From Rhodospirillales bacterium (GTDB taxonomy: Bacteria; Pseudomonadota; Alphaproteobacteria; Rhodospirillales; Casp-alpha2): a DNA stretch of 64,000 nucleotides. The notes under the pieces are model-generated. The model did no database searches. It saw nothing but the letters and a program-made list of their open reading frames with translations, and had not been told where the DNA came from. Position numbers and translations under genes: made by a program. This document shows, piece after piece, positions 54,469 through 63,383 of this stretch; within the stretch, counting starts at the first letter, position 1, and every line of letters starts with the position of its first letter. Location: assembly GCA_021775095.1 (NCBI GenBank), contig JAJFII010000049.1:1-64000 (forward strand), in the 5' to 3' direction.

Positions 54469-56730
54469 ATGACCGAAGAGCATAATAAAATTGTATTTGA
54501 AGACGCCTTGCGCATGCATGCCAGTGGACGACCCGGGAAAGTCGAAATCAGGGCGACCAAACCGCTGACAACCCAGCGCGATCTGACCCTGGCCTATTCG
54601 CCGGGTGTGGCGGCGCCGTGTCTGGAAATTAACAAAGACCCGTCCATGGTCTACGACTACACGGCCATTGGTAATACCGTCGCTGTCATTTCCAACGGAA
54701 CCGCAGTTCTGGGGCTTGGCAACATTGGCCCCCTGGCTGCAAAACCGGTGATGGAGGGCAAATCCGTTCTGTTTAAACGATTTGCCGACGTGGACGGCAT
54801 AAATATTGAAATTCATTCGGAAGACGTCGATGAATTTGTCAATTCTGTGCGTTTTTTTGGCAATAGTTTTGGTGGTATAAACCTGGAAGACATTAAGGCG
54901 CCGGAATGTTTTATTATTGAACAGCGCCTGCGGGAACATTTGAACGTGCCGGTTTTTCATGATGACCAGCATGGAACGGCAATCATCACCGCCGCCGGCC
55001 TGATCAATGCACTACATCTGACCGGTCGGGCCATTCATAATACACGCGTCGTTGTTAACGGTGCCGGCGCTGCATCCATCGCCTGTATTGAGCTGTTCAA
55101 AAGTCTCGGCATGCCACAAAAAAACATCATCATGTGTGATTCCAAAGGAGTCGTTTTTGAAGGTCGAAGCGAAGGCATGAACCAGTGGAAATCGGCCCAC
55201 GCGGCAAAAACCACGCATCGCACCCTGGAACACGCTCTGAAGGATGCCGATTGTTTCGTCGGCCTGTCCGTCGCCGGTGCTGTCTCTGCCGATATGGTCA
55301 AGTCCATGGCCGCCAACCCGATCATTTTTGCCATGGCGAATCCGGATCCCGAGATCACCCCCGAAGACGTCGCTGCGGTCCGTTCAGACGCCCTGGTGGC
55401 AACCGGTCGGTCCGACTACCCCAACCAGGTGAATAACGTATTGGGTTTTCCTTATATTTTTCGCGGTGCGCTCGATGTCAGGGCCAGCACGATAAATGAT
55501 GAAATGAAAATCGCCGCCGCCAGGGCCCTGGCCGAACTGGCGCGCCAGGACGTCCCCGATGAAGTTGACGACGCCTACGCCGGCAGCCATTTGCAATTTG
55601 GTCCCAATTATCTGATCCCGGCGCCCTTTGATCCACGTCTGATTACCGCCATTCCCATGGCCGTGGCGGAAGCCGCCATGGAATCCGGTGTCGCCCGCCG
55701 ACCGATCGTCGATATGGACCAGTATCAAGGCGAGCTGGCGGCCCGGCTAAGTCCCATATCGGGTAGCCTGCAGGCAATTTTTGAAAGTGTTCGGGCAACC
55801 CCTAAGCGAGTCGTTTTTGCCGAAGGCGAAGAGGAGAAAAGTATCCGAGCCGCCTACTCCTTCGTCAATGCCGGATACGGCACGCCGATCCTCATTGGCC
55901 GGGAATCCCGCATTTTGGACACCATGACGGAGCTTGGTTTACCAAAAACCGATGCCATCGAAATCACCAACGCCAAGGCCAGCTCGTCAACCGATGACTA
56001 TATTGAATTTCTATACGCGCGCCTGCAACGTAACGGATATTTGCAACGCGACTGCCAGCGCATGGCAAAACGAGACCGCAATGTGTTTGGCGCCTGTATG
56101 GTTGCCAGAAACGACGCCGATGCCCTCGTTACCGGCTTGACCCGCAATTACCACGTGGCCCTCGATCAGATCCTGCGGGTTATCGATCCGTCCTTCGACA
56201 CGCCGGTATTTGGGATTTCCCTGCTAATGGTACAAGGCAGAACAATTTTTGTCGCCGATACGGCGGTTCATGAGGTGTTGGATCCGGAACAAATGGCCGA
56301 TATAGCGGAAAAGTCCGCCTCCGTCGCCCGGCGCATGGGACACGACCCCCGGGTCGCACTCATTTCCTATGCCAATTTTGGCCACCCGGACCTGCCCCGC
56401 GCGGAACCGGTCCGGGACGCCGTTGATGTTTTGAATGGGCGCGATGTTTCCTTTGAATTCGAAGGTGAAATGAGTGTTGAAGTCGCGTTGAATCCGAAAA
56501 ATATGGCCAATTACCCGTTTTGCCGATTATCGGGCCCAGCCAATATTCTGGTTATGCCCAGTTTACACAGTTCGCAAATTGCCACTCAGTTGTTGCGGGA
56601 ATTGGGCGGTGGAACCGTGCTCGGTCCGATCCTGATTGGCCTCGAATTGCCGGCGCAGATTGTGCCAATGAATTCGACGGTTTCGGAAATGGTTAATCTG
56701 GCTGTGCTGGCGGCCCATGCGGCCGATTAA
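54469..56730 (+). CDS. maeB: NADP-dependent malic enzyme with phosphotransacetylase-like domain
   Basis: A 753-residue protein: the malic enzyme part (about 1-430) with [32 protein letters not shown] and the Rossmann [15 protein letters not shown], and a C-terminal phosphate acetyltransferase-like domain (about 430-753; [32 protein letters not shown]). It oxidatively decarboxylates malate to pyruvate. The fused domain has no proven transferase activity in other MaeB proteins, and acts in acetyl-CoA regulation in some. GGGAG lies upstream of the ATG at 54469. It ends 4 bp inside the convergent nucleotidyltransferase gene. Confidence 0.96.
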   Translation: MTEEHNKIVFEDALRMHASGRPGKVEIRATKPLTTQRDLTLAYSPGVAAPCLEINKDPSMVYDYTAIGNTVAVISNGTAVLGLGNIGPLAAKPVMEGKSVLFKRFADVDGINIEIHSEDVDEFVNSVRFFGNSFGGINLEDIKAPECFIIEQRLREHLNVPVFHDDQHGTAIITAAGLINALHLTGRAIHNTRVVVNGAGAASIACIELFKSLGMPQKNIIMCDSKGVVFEGRSEGMNQWKSAHAAKTTHRTLEHALKDADCFVGLSVAGAVSADMVKSMAANPIIFAMANPDPEITPEDVAAVRSDALVATGRSDYPNQVNNVLGFPYIFRGALDVRASTINDEMKIAAARALAELARQDVPDEVDDAYAGSHLQFGPNYLIPAPFDPRLITAIPMAVAEAAMESGVARRPIVDMDQYQGELAARLSPISGSLQAIFESVRATPKRVVFAEGEEEKSIRAAYSFVNAGYGTPILIGRESRILDTMTELGLPKTDAIEITNAKASSSTDDYIEFLYARLQRNGYLQRDCQRMAKRDRNVFGACMVARNDADALVTGLTRNYHVALDQILRVIDPSFDTPVFGISLLMVQGRTIFVADTAVHEVLDPEQMADIAEKSASVARRMGHDPRVALISYANFGHPDLPRAEPVRDAVDVLNGRDVSFEFEGEMSVEVALNPKNMANYPFCRLSGPANILVMPSLHSSQIATQLLRELGGGTVLGPILIGLELPAQIVPMNSTVSEMVNLAVLAAHAAD

Positions 56731-57311
56731 GTTCCCGGGTGTACGGCCGGGCCCGGTATAAGTTCTGGCCAGAGGGCCGTCCATCGACGGACTTTTTGCT
56801 CGTAAGCCCTTTGGCTAAAGTTGTCGCTCGGGTTGGGGCGGAGACTGAGTTTGCCGACGTCCGCCAGGCCCTGGGGGGCATAAAGCCGAAAGCGCGCCCT
56901 TCCTTCGGGCGTCAATCCGACCATCGAGGCGACGGCCAAATAGCGGTCTATGGCATCGGTTGACGCGGTAAGGGGCGGGTAGGGCCTATCAAATTTGTCC
57001 CGGTACCAGAGGTGAACGCGGGCCTGATTTCGAATTTCGATTTTTGCCGACAGGTCGCCAAACAATCTGTCGGCCCGCTTGATGACGCTGTTTTCCGCCT
57101 CCCAGGACAGGTCGGCGGCGTCAAGATAGGCGATGTCATAGTCGGCAATGCCGTAACCAGGTTGTCGTCCCGTACGACGGTTCCACACCGTTTGAAAAAG
57201 CGCTCCGGAAACCAGCCACGGGTCGCTGACCTGCAGCTCTTCCAGGCGCTCGAAAACCGTTGCGTTGATGGGATTGCTCAGGACCGCATTGATAAATTCG
57301 GTTTCCAGCAT
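56727..57311 (-). CDS. Nucleotidyltransferase family protein (DUF925)
   Basis: A 194-residue protein of the PF06042 (DUF925) nucleotidyltransferase family. Its active-site pattern is visible: a G-x-x-F segment (SGALFQTVWNRRTGRQPGYGIADYDIAYLD) with the Asp pair of the transferase fold. No substrate is known. The stop codon overlaps the maeB stop by 4 bp. A 20-residue leader precedes the conserved region; the upstream gap of 143 bp lies between this and the divergent GNAT gene. Confidence 0.87.
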   Translation of the reverse strand: MLETEFINAVLSNPINATVFERLEELQVSDPWLVSGALFQTVWNRRTGRQPGYGIADYDIAYLDAADLSWEAENSVIKRADRLFGDLSAKIEIRNQARVHLWYRDKFDRPYPPLTASTDAIDRYLAVASMVGLTPEGRARFRLYAPQGLADVGKLSLRPNPSDNFSQRAYEQKVRRWTALWPELIPGPAVHPGT

Positions 57312-57454
57312 GCGATGCCTGTCCCCAATCGGGTTGGTTCGGCCCCGCCGGCGAAAACCAGATAAATGTCTTTGTCGCCGACGCTTGCCCCGTTAAATTG
57401 GCAGAACTTATATCACCCATTTACCACGCTCGTGTTATCCTGGATACTTTTTAA

Positions 57455-57991
57455 ATGAAACCCTTTCCGTTGTGTTTGGCACAACCTGCCCATGAACCTC
57501 AAATTAGTGCCCTGCTCCAGCGCGCCTATGGGCAACTGATGACAGCGCATTATGAGCCGGGTGTTTTGGCAGCAGCACTGCCGCTCATGGGGCAAGCCAA
57601 TCCGACATTACTGGCATCCGGGACCTATTATACGGTCCTCGACGCCAGCGGTTCGGTAGTCGGTTGCGGCGGTTGGAGCCGCGAACATCCCGGAACGGGT
57701 GCCGTCGAACCTGGAGTGGCCCACATCCGTCATTTCGCCACCCACCCGGATCAAATAGGCAAGGGCATTGGCCGCTTGCTCTATTGCCGGTGCCGGTCCG
57801 AAGCTCGGGACCGGGGAATGATCACCTTCGAGTGTTATTCCAGTTTAAATGCCGTGCCGTTTTATCGGGCCCTGGGGTTTAAATCCGTCGATACCGTCGA
57901 GCTGCCAATGGGGCCAGGTGTATTATTTCCGGCACTTTTGATGGAATCCCCGGTTAAACATCAAAACCCTGACCGGGCCGAGCGACATTAA
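57455..57991 (+). CDS. GNAT family acetyltransferase
   Basis: A 178-residue GNAT-fold protein. The acetyl-CoA loop is IGKGIGRLLYCRCRSEARDRG (near 105-125) after the strand IRHFATHPDQ, and SSLNAVPFYRALGFKSVDTVEL closes the fold. The N-terminal LCLAQPAHEPQISALLQRAY fits. The acceptor is unknown. It starts 60 bp after the end of a non-coding gap and ends immediately before the secreted-protein frame; no operon link is clear. Confidence 0.85.
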   Translation: MKPFPLCLAQPAHEPQISALLQRAYGQLMTAHYEPGVLAAALPLMGQANPTLLASGTYYTVLDASGSVVGCGGWSREHPGTGAVEPGVAHIRHFATHPDQIGKGIGRLLYCRCRSEARDRGMITFECYSSLNAVPFYRALGFKSVDTVELPMGPGVLFPALLMESPVKHQNPDRAERH

Positions 57992-58081
57992 ATGGACTTG
58001 TGCGGGATGCGTGACCTTTGTGGCAAACGGCCTAAACTGTACGATGTCTGGGGCGTGACTCAGACCCGTGCCAATAACAAC

Positions 58082-58588
58082 ATGTCCATAGGCGTACTGA
58101 AAATGGCCCTCGGTTTTCCAGCCCTGCTGATTTTATTGTTGGTGACTGGCCATGGAACACGGGCAAATGCTGAAAACAAACCGATCCTTTTGGACGGGCT
58201 ATGGTTCACCTGTGAATATGCCCATTCGCAGATTCCACCATCGGACGATTGTGCCATCCTTGATGACGACGGATTTTTAGTGGAGGGCGATTACGTATGG
58301 CACATGAAGGTTCAAGACGGTGACAAACAAGGCTGTCGCGGTGACCGGGCTGGCAATTGTTTTAAGCGGGACCGCAAACGTGTAACCGCCAAAAAGAAAA
58401 AGATTGGTGCCGCAGTGCGTACCTCGAAAGGCGCAATTATCGAATATTTATGGTGTGGACAGCCCTATGAAATTTCCCACGGAGAAAACTTTTCGGAAGT
58501 GCGTCCGGTTGAACCCCTGTGCGCCTGGACCAGCAAAAAAACCTATTACATTTCCCGCTGGGCCGGCGAGGTAAAGCTCGTCGAATGA
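58082..58588 (+). CDS. Secreted hypothetical protein with six cysteines
   Basis: About 168 residues from the ATG at 58082, with a signal peptide (hydrophobic LGFPALLILLLVTG, cleavage near ANA-EN). The mature part of about 140 residues has six cysteines, in FTCEYAH, DDCAIL, QGCRGDRAGNC, WCGQP and PLCAW, suitable for three disulfides, and a basic middle (KRDRKRVTAKKKKIG). I recognise no family. The frame continues upstream to 57992 but that would hide the signal peptide, so I start at 58082. It is co-directional with a GNAT and a sensor kinase. Confidence 0.65.
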   Translation: MSIGVLKMALGFPALLILLLVTGHGTRANAENKPILLDGLWFTCEYAHSQIPPSDDCAILDDDGFLVEGDYVWHMKVQDGDKQGCRGDRAGNCFKRDRKRVTAKKKKIGAAVRTSKGAIIEYLWCGQPYEISHGENFSEVRPVEPLCAWTSKKTYYISRWAGEVKLVE

Positions 58589-58727
58589 CCTGGCGTGCCT
58601 TGTACAACGCGATGTGCTCGCCGGGACGGGCGGATCAAGTTCGTTGGTATTTGTGCAGGCGCAAGCTACAGTACAGGCGCACGCGACATTCGGGCCTCCT
58701 GGTCGTTACGGGTAAATAAAAGGAACC

Positions 58728-61016
58728 ATGAAAAAGCTACTTGAAACCCATCCAATTGGCGTTGCCATCCTGTCGCCGACCACGGCCGAACGGCTGTTTG
58801 TCAATCGAAGTTTCGCCCGGATGTTTGGTACCGATTCGGTTGAAATCATGATGGCGCAACCGCCTGATGAGAGCTGGGCCAACACGGACCAACGTCAAAC
58901 CTTCAAGGACACATTGAGTGCTGGAGATAATCTGGTCGATTTTGAAGCCGAGCGTCTACGTCTGGATGGCTCGACCTGGTGGGTCCTTATGAATTCTCAT
59001 CTCATTGAGTTTGAAGGCGTCCCGGCCCAGGCCATTTGGCATAACGATATTACGGAAATTGTCCTTGCCCGAGCCCACAGCCAGCGGTCCAATGAGGATC
59101 TGGCGACGCAAATTCACGCCCGTACCCGCGAATTACAACGCAGCGAAGAACGGTTCCGTAATTTTTCTGAAGTCGCCTCCGATTGGTTTTGGGAAACCGG
59201 TCCGGATCTCAGGTTCACCTACTTTTCGGAACGCATATTGGAGGTATCGGGGGTCCCACCGGATTCCCATCTTGGGAAAACCCTCGACGAAATTGCCGGC
59301 GAAGACACAACAACCGATAAATGGAAAAAACACCTGCGGGACCTTGACGACCATAAGGCTTTCCGTAGTTTTCAATATGAACGGCGGGGTGCGGACGGCC
59401 GTCTAAAATATCTGAGTTCCAGCGGTATGCCGGTTTTTGATGATGCCGGCCGTTTCCAGGGTTACATCGGTGTGGGGTCGGACATTACTGACCAGGCCGA
59501 AGCCGCCGACCAGGTGAAGGTCGCCAATGAACGTCTGGCTGCGGCCATCGAAACCTTTTCTGAACCCTTTGCCCTGTGGGACGCCCATGGGCGACTATTC
59601 ATAGGCAACAATGCCTTTATGGAAAGCAATAAACACCTGCGGGGAAAAACCAATCCCGGTGTTCTTTATGAGGACTTTGTTCAGGCCCTGGTCGACTGTG
59701 AGCTCGTTGCCGATGCCCGCGGTCGGGAAGTGGAATGGGTCAAACAACGGATAGAACACCATTATAATCCCCAGGGCGCCTTTGAACAAAGGCGTGCCGA
59801 TGGCCGCTGGTATATGATCTACGAACAACGGCTGCCGGACGGCAGTATCGTGACCATCAGTACCGATATCACCCGCCTGAAAAAAGCCGAATTGTTGCTC
59901 AAGGAAAGTCAATCCCGGTTCCGAGATTTTGCCGGCGTGGCGGCCGATTGGTATTGGGAACAGGATGCCCAGTTCCGGTTCATAAACATCAGTGAGGAAA
60001 ACCAATCCATGTCCGGATTGGACGTCAATAAGTTTGCCGGCAAAACCCGCTGGGAAGTTGACATTATAGAAATTCACGATGGCGATATGGCAGCCCATAA
60101 AAAACAATTGGAAGCCCATCAGCCGTTTTCCGATTTCCGTTGCGCCCGAGCCCGACCAGACAACAGCCTCCTTTACATGTCCATAAGCGGAAAACCGATC
60201 TTTGATGAAAACGGCTGCTTCATCGGTTATCGCGGTGCCGGCAGAAATATTACAGAACTTGTTGAAGCTGAAAAATCGCTGTTGGAGGAACGGGACCGGG
60301 CGACAACTGCGAACCGGTCAAAGTCTGATTTTTTGGCCAATATGAGCCACGAACTGCGCACCCCTTTAAACTCGATCCTCGGTTATTCACAACTGATCCG
60401 GGACGAACTTATGGGCAAGATAAATATCCAAAAATACACGGAATATGCCGATGACATTTATCGCTCCGGACAGCATCTTCTCATGGTTATCAGCGATATT
60501 CTCGACATTTCAAAAATTGAAGCCCACGAAGTCCATTTGGACGAGGCTGAAATTGACATCAAAGAACCCATCAATGCGGCGGTGAGTGTCGTCGAATTGA
60601 TGGCTAAATCGAAGGGTCACACACTGCGTGTTGAACTTCCCGAACCGATGCCGAAACTGCGCATCGACGATCGCCTGATCCGGCAAATTCTGATCAATTT
60701 ATTAACCAACGCCATCAAATTCACACCCGATGGGGGACATATCAAGGTATACGCTGAAGTCACCGAAAAAAGCGGTGCCCTCGTCCACGTCAGAGATACC
60801 GGGATTGGCATTGCGGCAGAAGACTACGACCTGGCCTTAGAACCCTTTGGCCAAATCAGAAGCGCTCCCGAATTGACCCATGCGGGAACCGGCCTGGGGT
60901 TGTCCTTGTCAAAAAAACTAATGGAGCTCCACCAGGGGTCGCTAACCCTTAACAGTGTCGTCGGTGAGGGTACGATTGTCACTTTGAATTTCCCGGAAAG
61001 CCGGATGGTTAGCTAA
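58728..61016 (+). CDS. Multi-PAS sensor histidine kinase, no receiver
   Basis: A 762-residue cytoplasmic kinase. In order: PAS (about 1-110; LLETHPIGVAILSPTTAERLFVN), PAS with SEVASDWFWETGPDLRFTYFSE (about 140-255), a PAS of the PAS-7 type (ERLAAAIETFSEPFALWDAHGRL, about 265-385), a PAS with GVAADWYWEQDAQFRFINIS (about 390-505), HisKA with NMSHELRTPLN (near 540) and HATPase_c (about 650-755; NLLTNAIKF, DTGIGIA, GTGLGLSLSKKL). It resembles the kinase at 15167-17110 in PAS type and architecture. No response regulator is near. The ATG has AGGAA upstream. Confidence 0.9.
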   Translation: MKKLLETHPIGVAILSPTTAERLFVNRSFARMFGTDSVEIMMAQPPDESWANTDQRQTFKDTLSAGDNLVDFEAERLRLDGSTWWVLMNSHLIEFEGVPAQAIWHNDITEIVLARAHSQRSNEDLATQIHARTRELQRSEERFRNFSEVASDWFWETGPDLRFTYFSERILEVSGVPPDSHLGKTLDEIAGEDTTTDKWKKHLRDLDDHKAFRSFQYERRGADGRLKYLSSSGMPVFDDAGRFQGYIGVGSDITDQAEAADQVKVANERLAAAIETFSEPFALWDAHGRLFIGNNAFMESNKHLRGKTNPGVLYEDFVQALVDCELVADARGREVEWVKQRIEHHYNPQGAFEQRRADGRWYMIYEQRLPDGSIVTISTDITRLKKAELLLKESQSRFRDFAGVAADWYWEQDAQFRFINISEENQSMSGLDVNKFAGKTRWEVDIIEIHDGDMAAHKKQLEAHQPFSDFRCARARPDNSLLYMSISGKPIFDENGCFIGYRGAGRNITELVEAEKSLLEERDRATTANRSKSDFLANMSHELRTPLNSILGYSQLIRDELMGKINIQKYTEYADDIYRSGQHLLMVISDILDISKIEAHEVHLDEAEIDIKEPINAAVSVVELMAKSKGHTLRVELPEPMPKLRIDDRLIRQILINLLTNAIKFTPDGGHIKVYAEVTEKSGALVHVRDTGIGIAAEDYDLALEPFGQIRSAPELTHAGTGLGLSLSKKLMELHQGSLTLNSVVGEGTIVTLNFPESRMVS

Positions 61017-61064
61017 CCCCATCCCGGGCAAACAAAACCTGCTGTTGACGCATCCCTTCGACGG

Positions 61065-61616
61065 TTATTTTGCGGTTGCCTGGCCTTCGGTCGACTGGTC
61101 ACGGTCCATTCCCTGGCGAATGAGCGCCGTTGCTTCTTCCGTCTCCCCCCATCGCTGAACCTTCACCCATTTATCGCGCTCCAGGTCCTTATAATGTTCA
61201 AAGAAGTGGGCAATCTGATCGAGCAGCACGGGACGCAGGTCACGAATGGAACTGACATCGCTGTAATAGGGATGCAAATCGTCGACCGGCACACAAAGAA
61301 TTTTTTCATCAATGCCGCTTTCGTCTTCCATAATCAAAACCCCAATGGGCCGCGACCGGATAACGACCCCGGGGATGACCGGTATTTGGCCAAGAACCGC
61401 CGCGTCCGTTGGATCGCCGTCTTCCGAAAGGGTGTGGGGTATAAAACCGTAATTGCACGGATAATACATGGCGGTGTGCAGGAACCGATCCACATACATG
61501 GCGCCGGAAGCTTTATCGAGTTCATATTTGACAGGTACCCCGCCGATGGGAATTTCGATGATGACGTTCACGTCATAGGGCGGATTTTCACCAACCGGGA
61601 TTTTGCTGATATCCAT
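61065..61616 (-). CDS. ppa: Inorganic pyrophosphatase (family I)
   Basis: A 183-residue soluble pyrophosphatase. The N-terminal MDISKIPVGENPPYDVNVIIEIPIGGVPVKYELDK and the metal-binding LSEDGDPTDAAVLGQIPVIPG with its Asp residues are intact; a later DEKILCVPVDD is the third acidic cluster. It keeps pyrophosphate low to drive biosynthesis. The protein has a typical length. It is convergent with the PAS kinase (48 bp between stops) and 105 bp from murJ, on the same strand. Confidence 0.96.
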   Translation of the reverse strand: MDISKIPVGENPPYDVNVIIEIPIGGVPVKYELDKASGAMYVDRFLHTAMYYPCNYGFIPHTLSEDGDPTDAAVLGQIPVIPGVVIRSRPIGVLIMEDESGIDEKILCVPVDDLHPYYSDVSSIRDLRPVLLDQIAHFFEHYKDLERDKWVKVQRWGETEEATALIRQGMDRDQSTEGQATAK

Positions 61617-61721
61617 GGGAATGAAACCTTTTTTTTAGAGAGTCTGACGACAAGACTTGTTGAGTTTTAAGGCGCAACAACAGGAAAATCCAGTCCTACG
61701 ATATGCTGCACAAAACCGGCC

Positions 61722-63272
61722 CTATGCCTTGTTTCGGCGGATCAGGCGCCTCAGATCTCCAACCTGAATGGCGCCCAAACCGAAAGCGAGAAGTGAATAG
61801 AGTAATCCGCCACCGATAACCAGAAGACCGAGGCCAGCCCACGCCATCGTCGGTTCCTGCAGCAGCCATTGGCCGTACTGGGCAACGATGGCGTAAAGGG
61901 CTAATCCCATGCCGATGCTGGCCAACAGGATTCGCGGCGTGCGGGTAAACAAGCGCCGATCATAAACCAGGTCGCCACGCCGCGTTAATACAACGCCCAG
62001 GGCAAGCGCATTAAACCAGGCCGTAATCGACGATGCATAGGCAATCCCCACATGGCCCCAATACTGCATAAATATAAGGTTGAGGACAATATTGGTTATC
62101 ATCGCAATGGCTGCAATCTGCACCGGCGTTTTGGTATCCTCGCGGGCAAAAAATCCGGGCGCTAATACTTTGATGAGGACATAGGCTGGCAGGCCGGTGG
62201 CATAGGCAACAAGGGCCGCCGCTGTTTGATTGACGGCTGTCGGGCCAAAGGCACCGCGCTCAAACAACACGCTGATGATCGCGTTGGGCATGGCGATCAA
62301 GGCCGCTGCTGCGGGGAGGGTCAGCAACAAAGCAAATTCCAGGCCGCGGTTTTGGCTTGCCGTGGCAGCGGCGGTCTCCTTGGCCGCCAGTTGTCGGGCC
62401 AGGCTTGGCAACAACGCTGTTCCCACCGCAACGCCGACCACGCCCAAGGGCAATTGGGTGACTCGATCGGCGTAATAGAGATAACTGACGGCACCGTCAG
62501 AAACCAGGGTTGCCAGGATCGTGCCGATCAGCAGATTGATTTGGTACAAACTGGCACCAAACACCACGGGCAATATCCGTTGCCCCAGGCGTTTGACCTT
62601 GGGGCTGAGGCGTGGCCGGACAAAATGAACCGGGTAGCCTTCGCGGCGACAATGCTGAACCAGCCACAGGAATTGCACGAGACCCGCCACAAACACCGCC
62701 CAGGAAAGAACAAACCCCGTATGGCCATCGGCCCCTGGGAAAACCAGCATGGCGGCAATGAAAGTTAAATTAAGAAGTACCGGCGTGGCCGCAGCGGCGG
62801 CAAATCGATTGACCGAATTTAACACGCCCGATTGCAAACTGACCAAGGAGATAAACAACAAATAGGGGAAGGCAATTCGTGAAAAACTCGTCGCCATTTC
62901 CATTTTGCCGGGTACTGCACCAAACCCCGGTGCCAGAACCAGCATGGCCCAGGGCATGAGAAGTTCCATGACGACGACGACAAACAGCAGGGCCAGGCCG
63001 AGCACGGAAAACGCCTGACTGGCGAACAAAAGCGCTTTTTCCCGGTTCTCCGTTTCCAGGGAATTTGCAAAAATCGGCACAAAAGCTGCGGCAAATGCCC
63101 CTTCCGCGAACAGCCGTCGGAACAGATTGGGAAACCGAAAGGCGACAAAAAAAGCGTCGGCGACGGCCCCGGCACCGAGAAAATTAGCAATCAGAATATC
63201 ACGTACCAAGCCAAATATCCGGCTCAGCATCGTATAACCGCCAACCGTTGTAATGGCCTTCAGCAGGTTCAT
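61722..63272 (-). CDS. murJ: Lipid II flippase MurJ
   Basis: A 516-residue polytopic protein of the MOP superfamily with about 14 segments, starting MNLLKAITTVGGYTMLSRIFGLVRDILIANFLGAGAVADAF; the FRFPNLFRRLFAEGAFAAAFVPIF block is the MviN signature. It moves lipid II across the membrane for peptidoglycan synthesis. I place the start at the ATG at 63272; the 22 upstream residues are leader. It is downstream of glnD on the same strand, the usual order, but trpS that normally follows is at 17.2 kb. Confidence 0.96.
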   Translation of the reverse strand: MNLLKAITTVGGYTMLSRIFGLVRDILIANFLGAGAVADAFFVAFRFPNLFRRLFAEGAFAAAFVPIFANSLETENREKALLFASQAFSVLGLALLFVVVVMELLMPWAMLVLAPGFGAVPGKMEMATSFSRIAFPYLLFISLVSLQSGVLNSVNRFAAAAATPVLLNLTFIAAMLVFPGADGHTGFVLSWAVFVAGLVQFLWLVQHCRREGYPVHFVRPRLSPKVKRLGQRILPVVFGASLYQINLLIGTILATLVSDGAVSYLYYADRVTQLPLGVVGVAVGTALLPSLARQLAAKETAAATASQNRGLEFALLLTLPAAAALIAMPNAIISVLFERGAFGPTAVNQTAAALVAYATGLPAYVLIKVLAPGFFAREDTKTPVQIAAIAMITNIVLNLIFMQYWGHVGIAYASSITAWFNALALGVVLTRRGDLVYDRRLFTRTPRILLASIGMGLALYAIVAQYGQWLLQEPTMAWAGLGLLVIGGGLLYSLLAFGLGAIQVGDLRRLIRRNKA

Positions 63273-63383
63273 AGGGCGCGTCTCGAGAACGGGACGGCGC
63301 TGTCGCCTAGCCGGGGTACAGACCGTCGACGAAAACAAACGTCTCCCTTGGCGATCCGAAAGGCCCCGACAGGCGATGAATGA

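Noticed and set aside
54469-56730. Malic enzyme fused to a phosphotransacetylase-like domain as a novelty
   Set aside because: This fusion is the normal form of MaeB in many proteobacteria.
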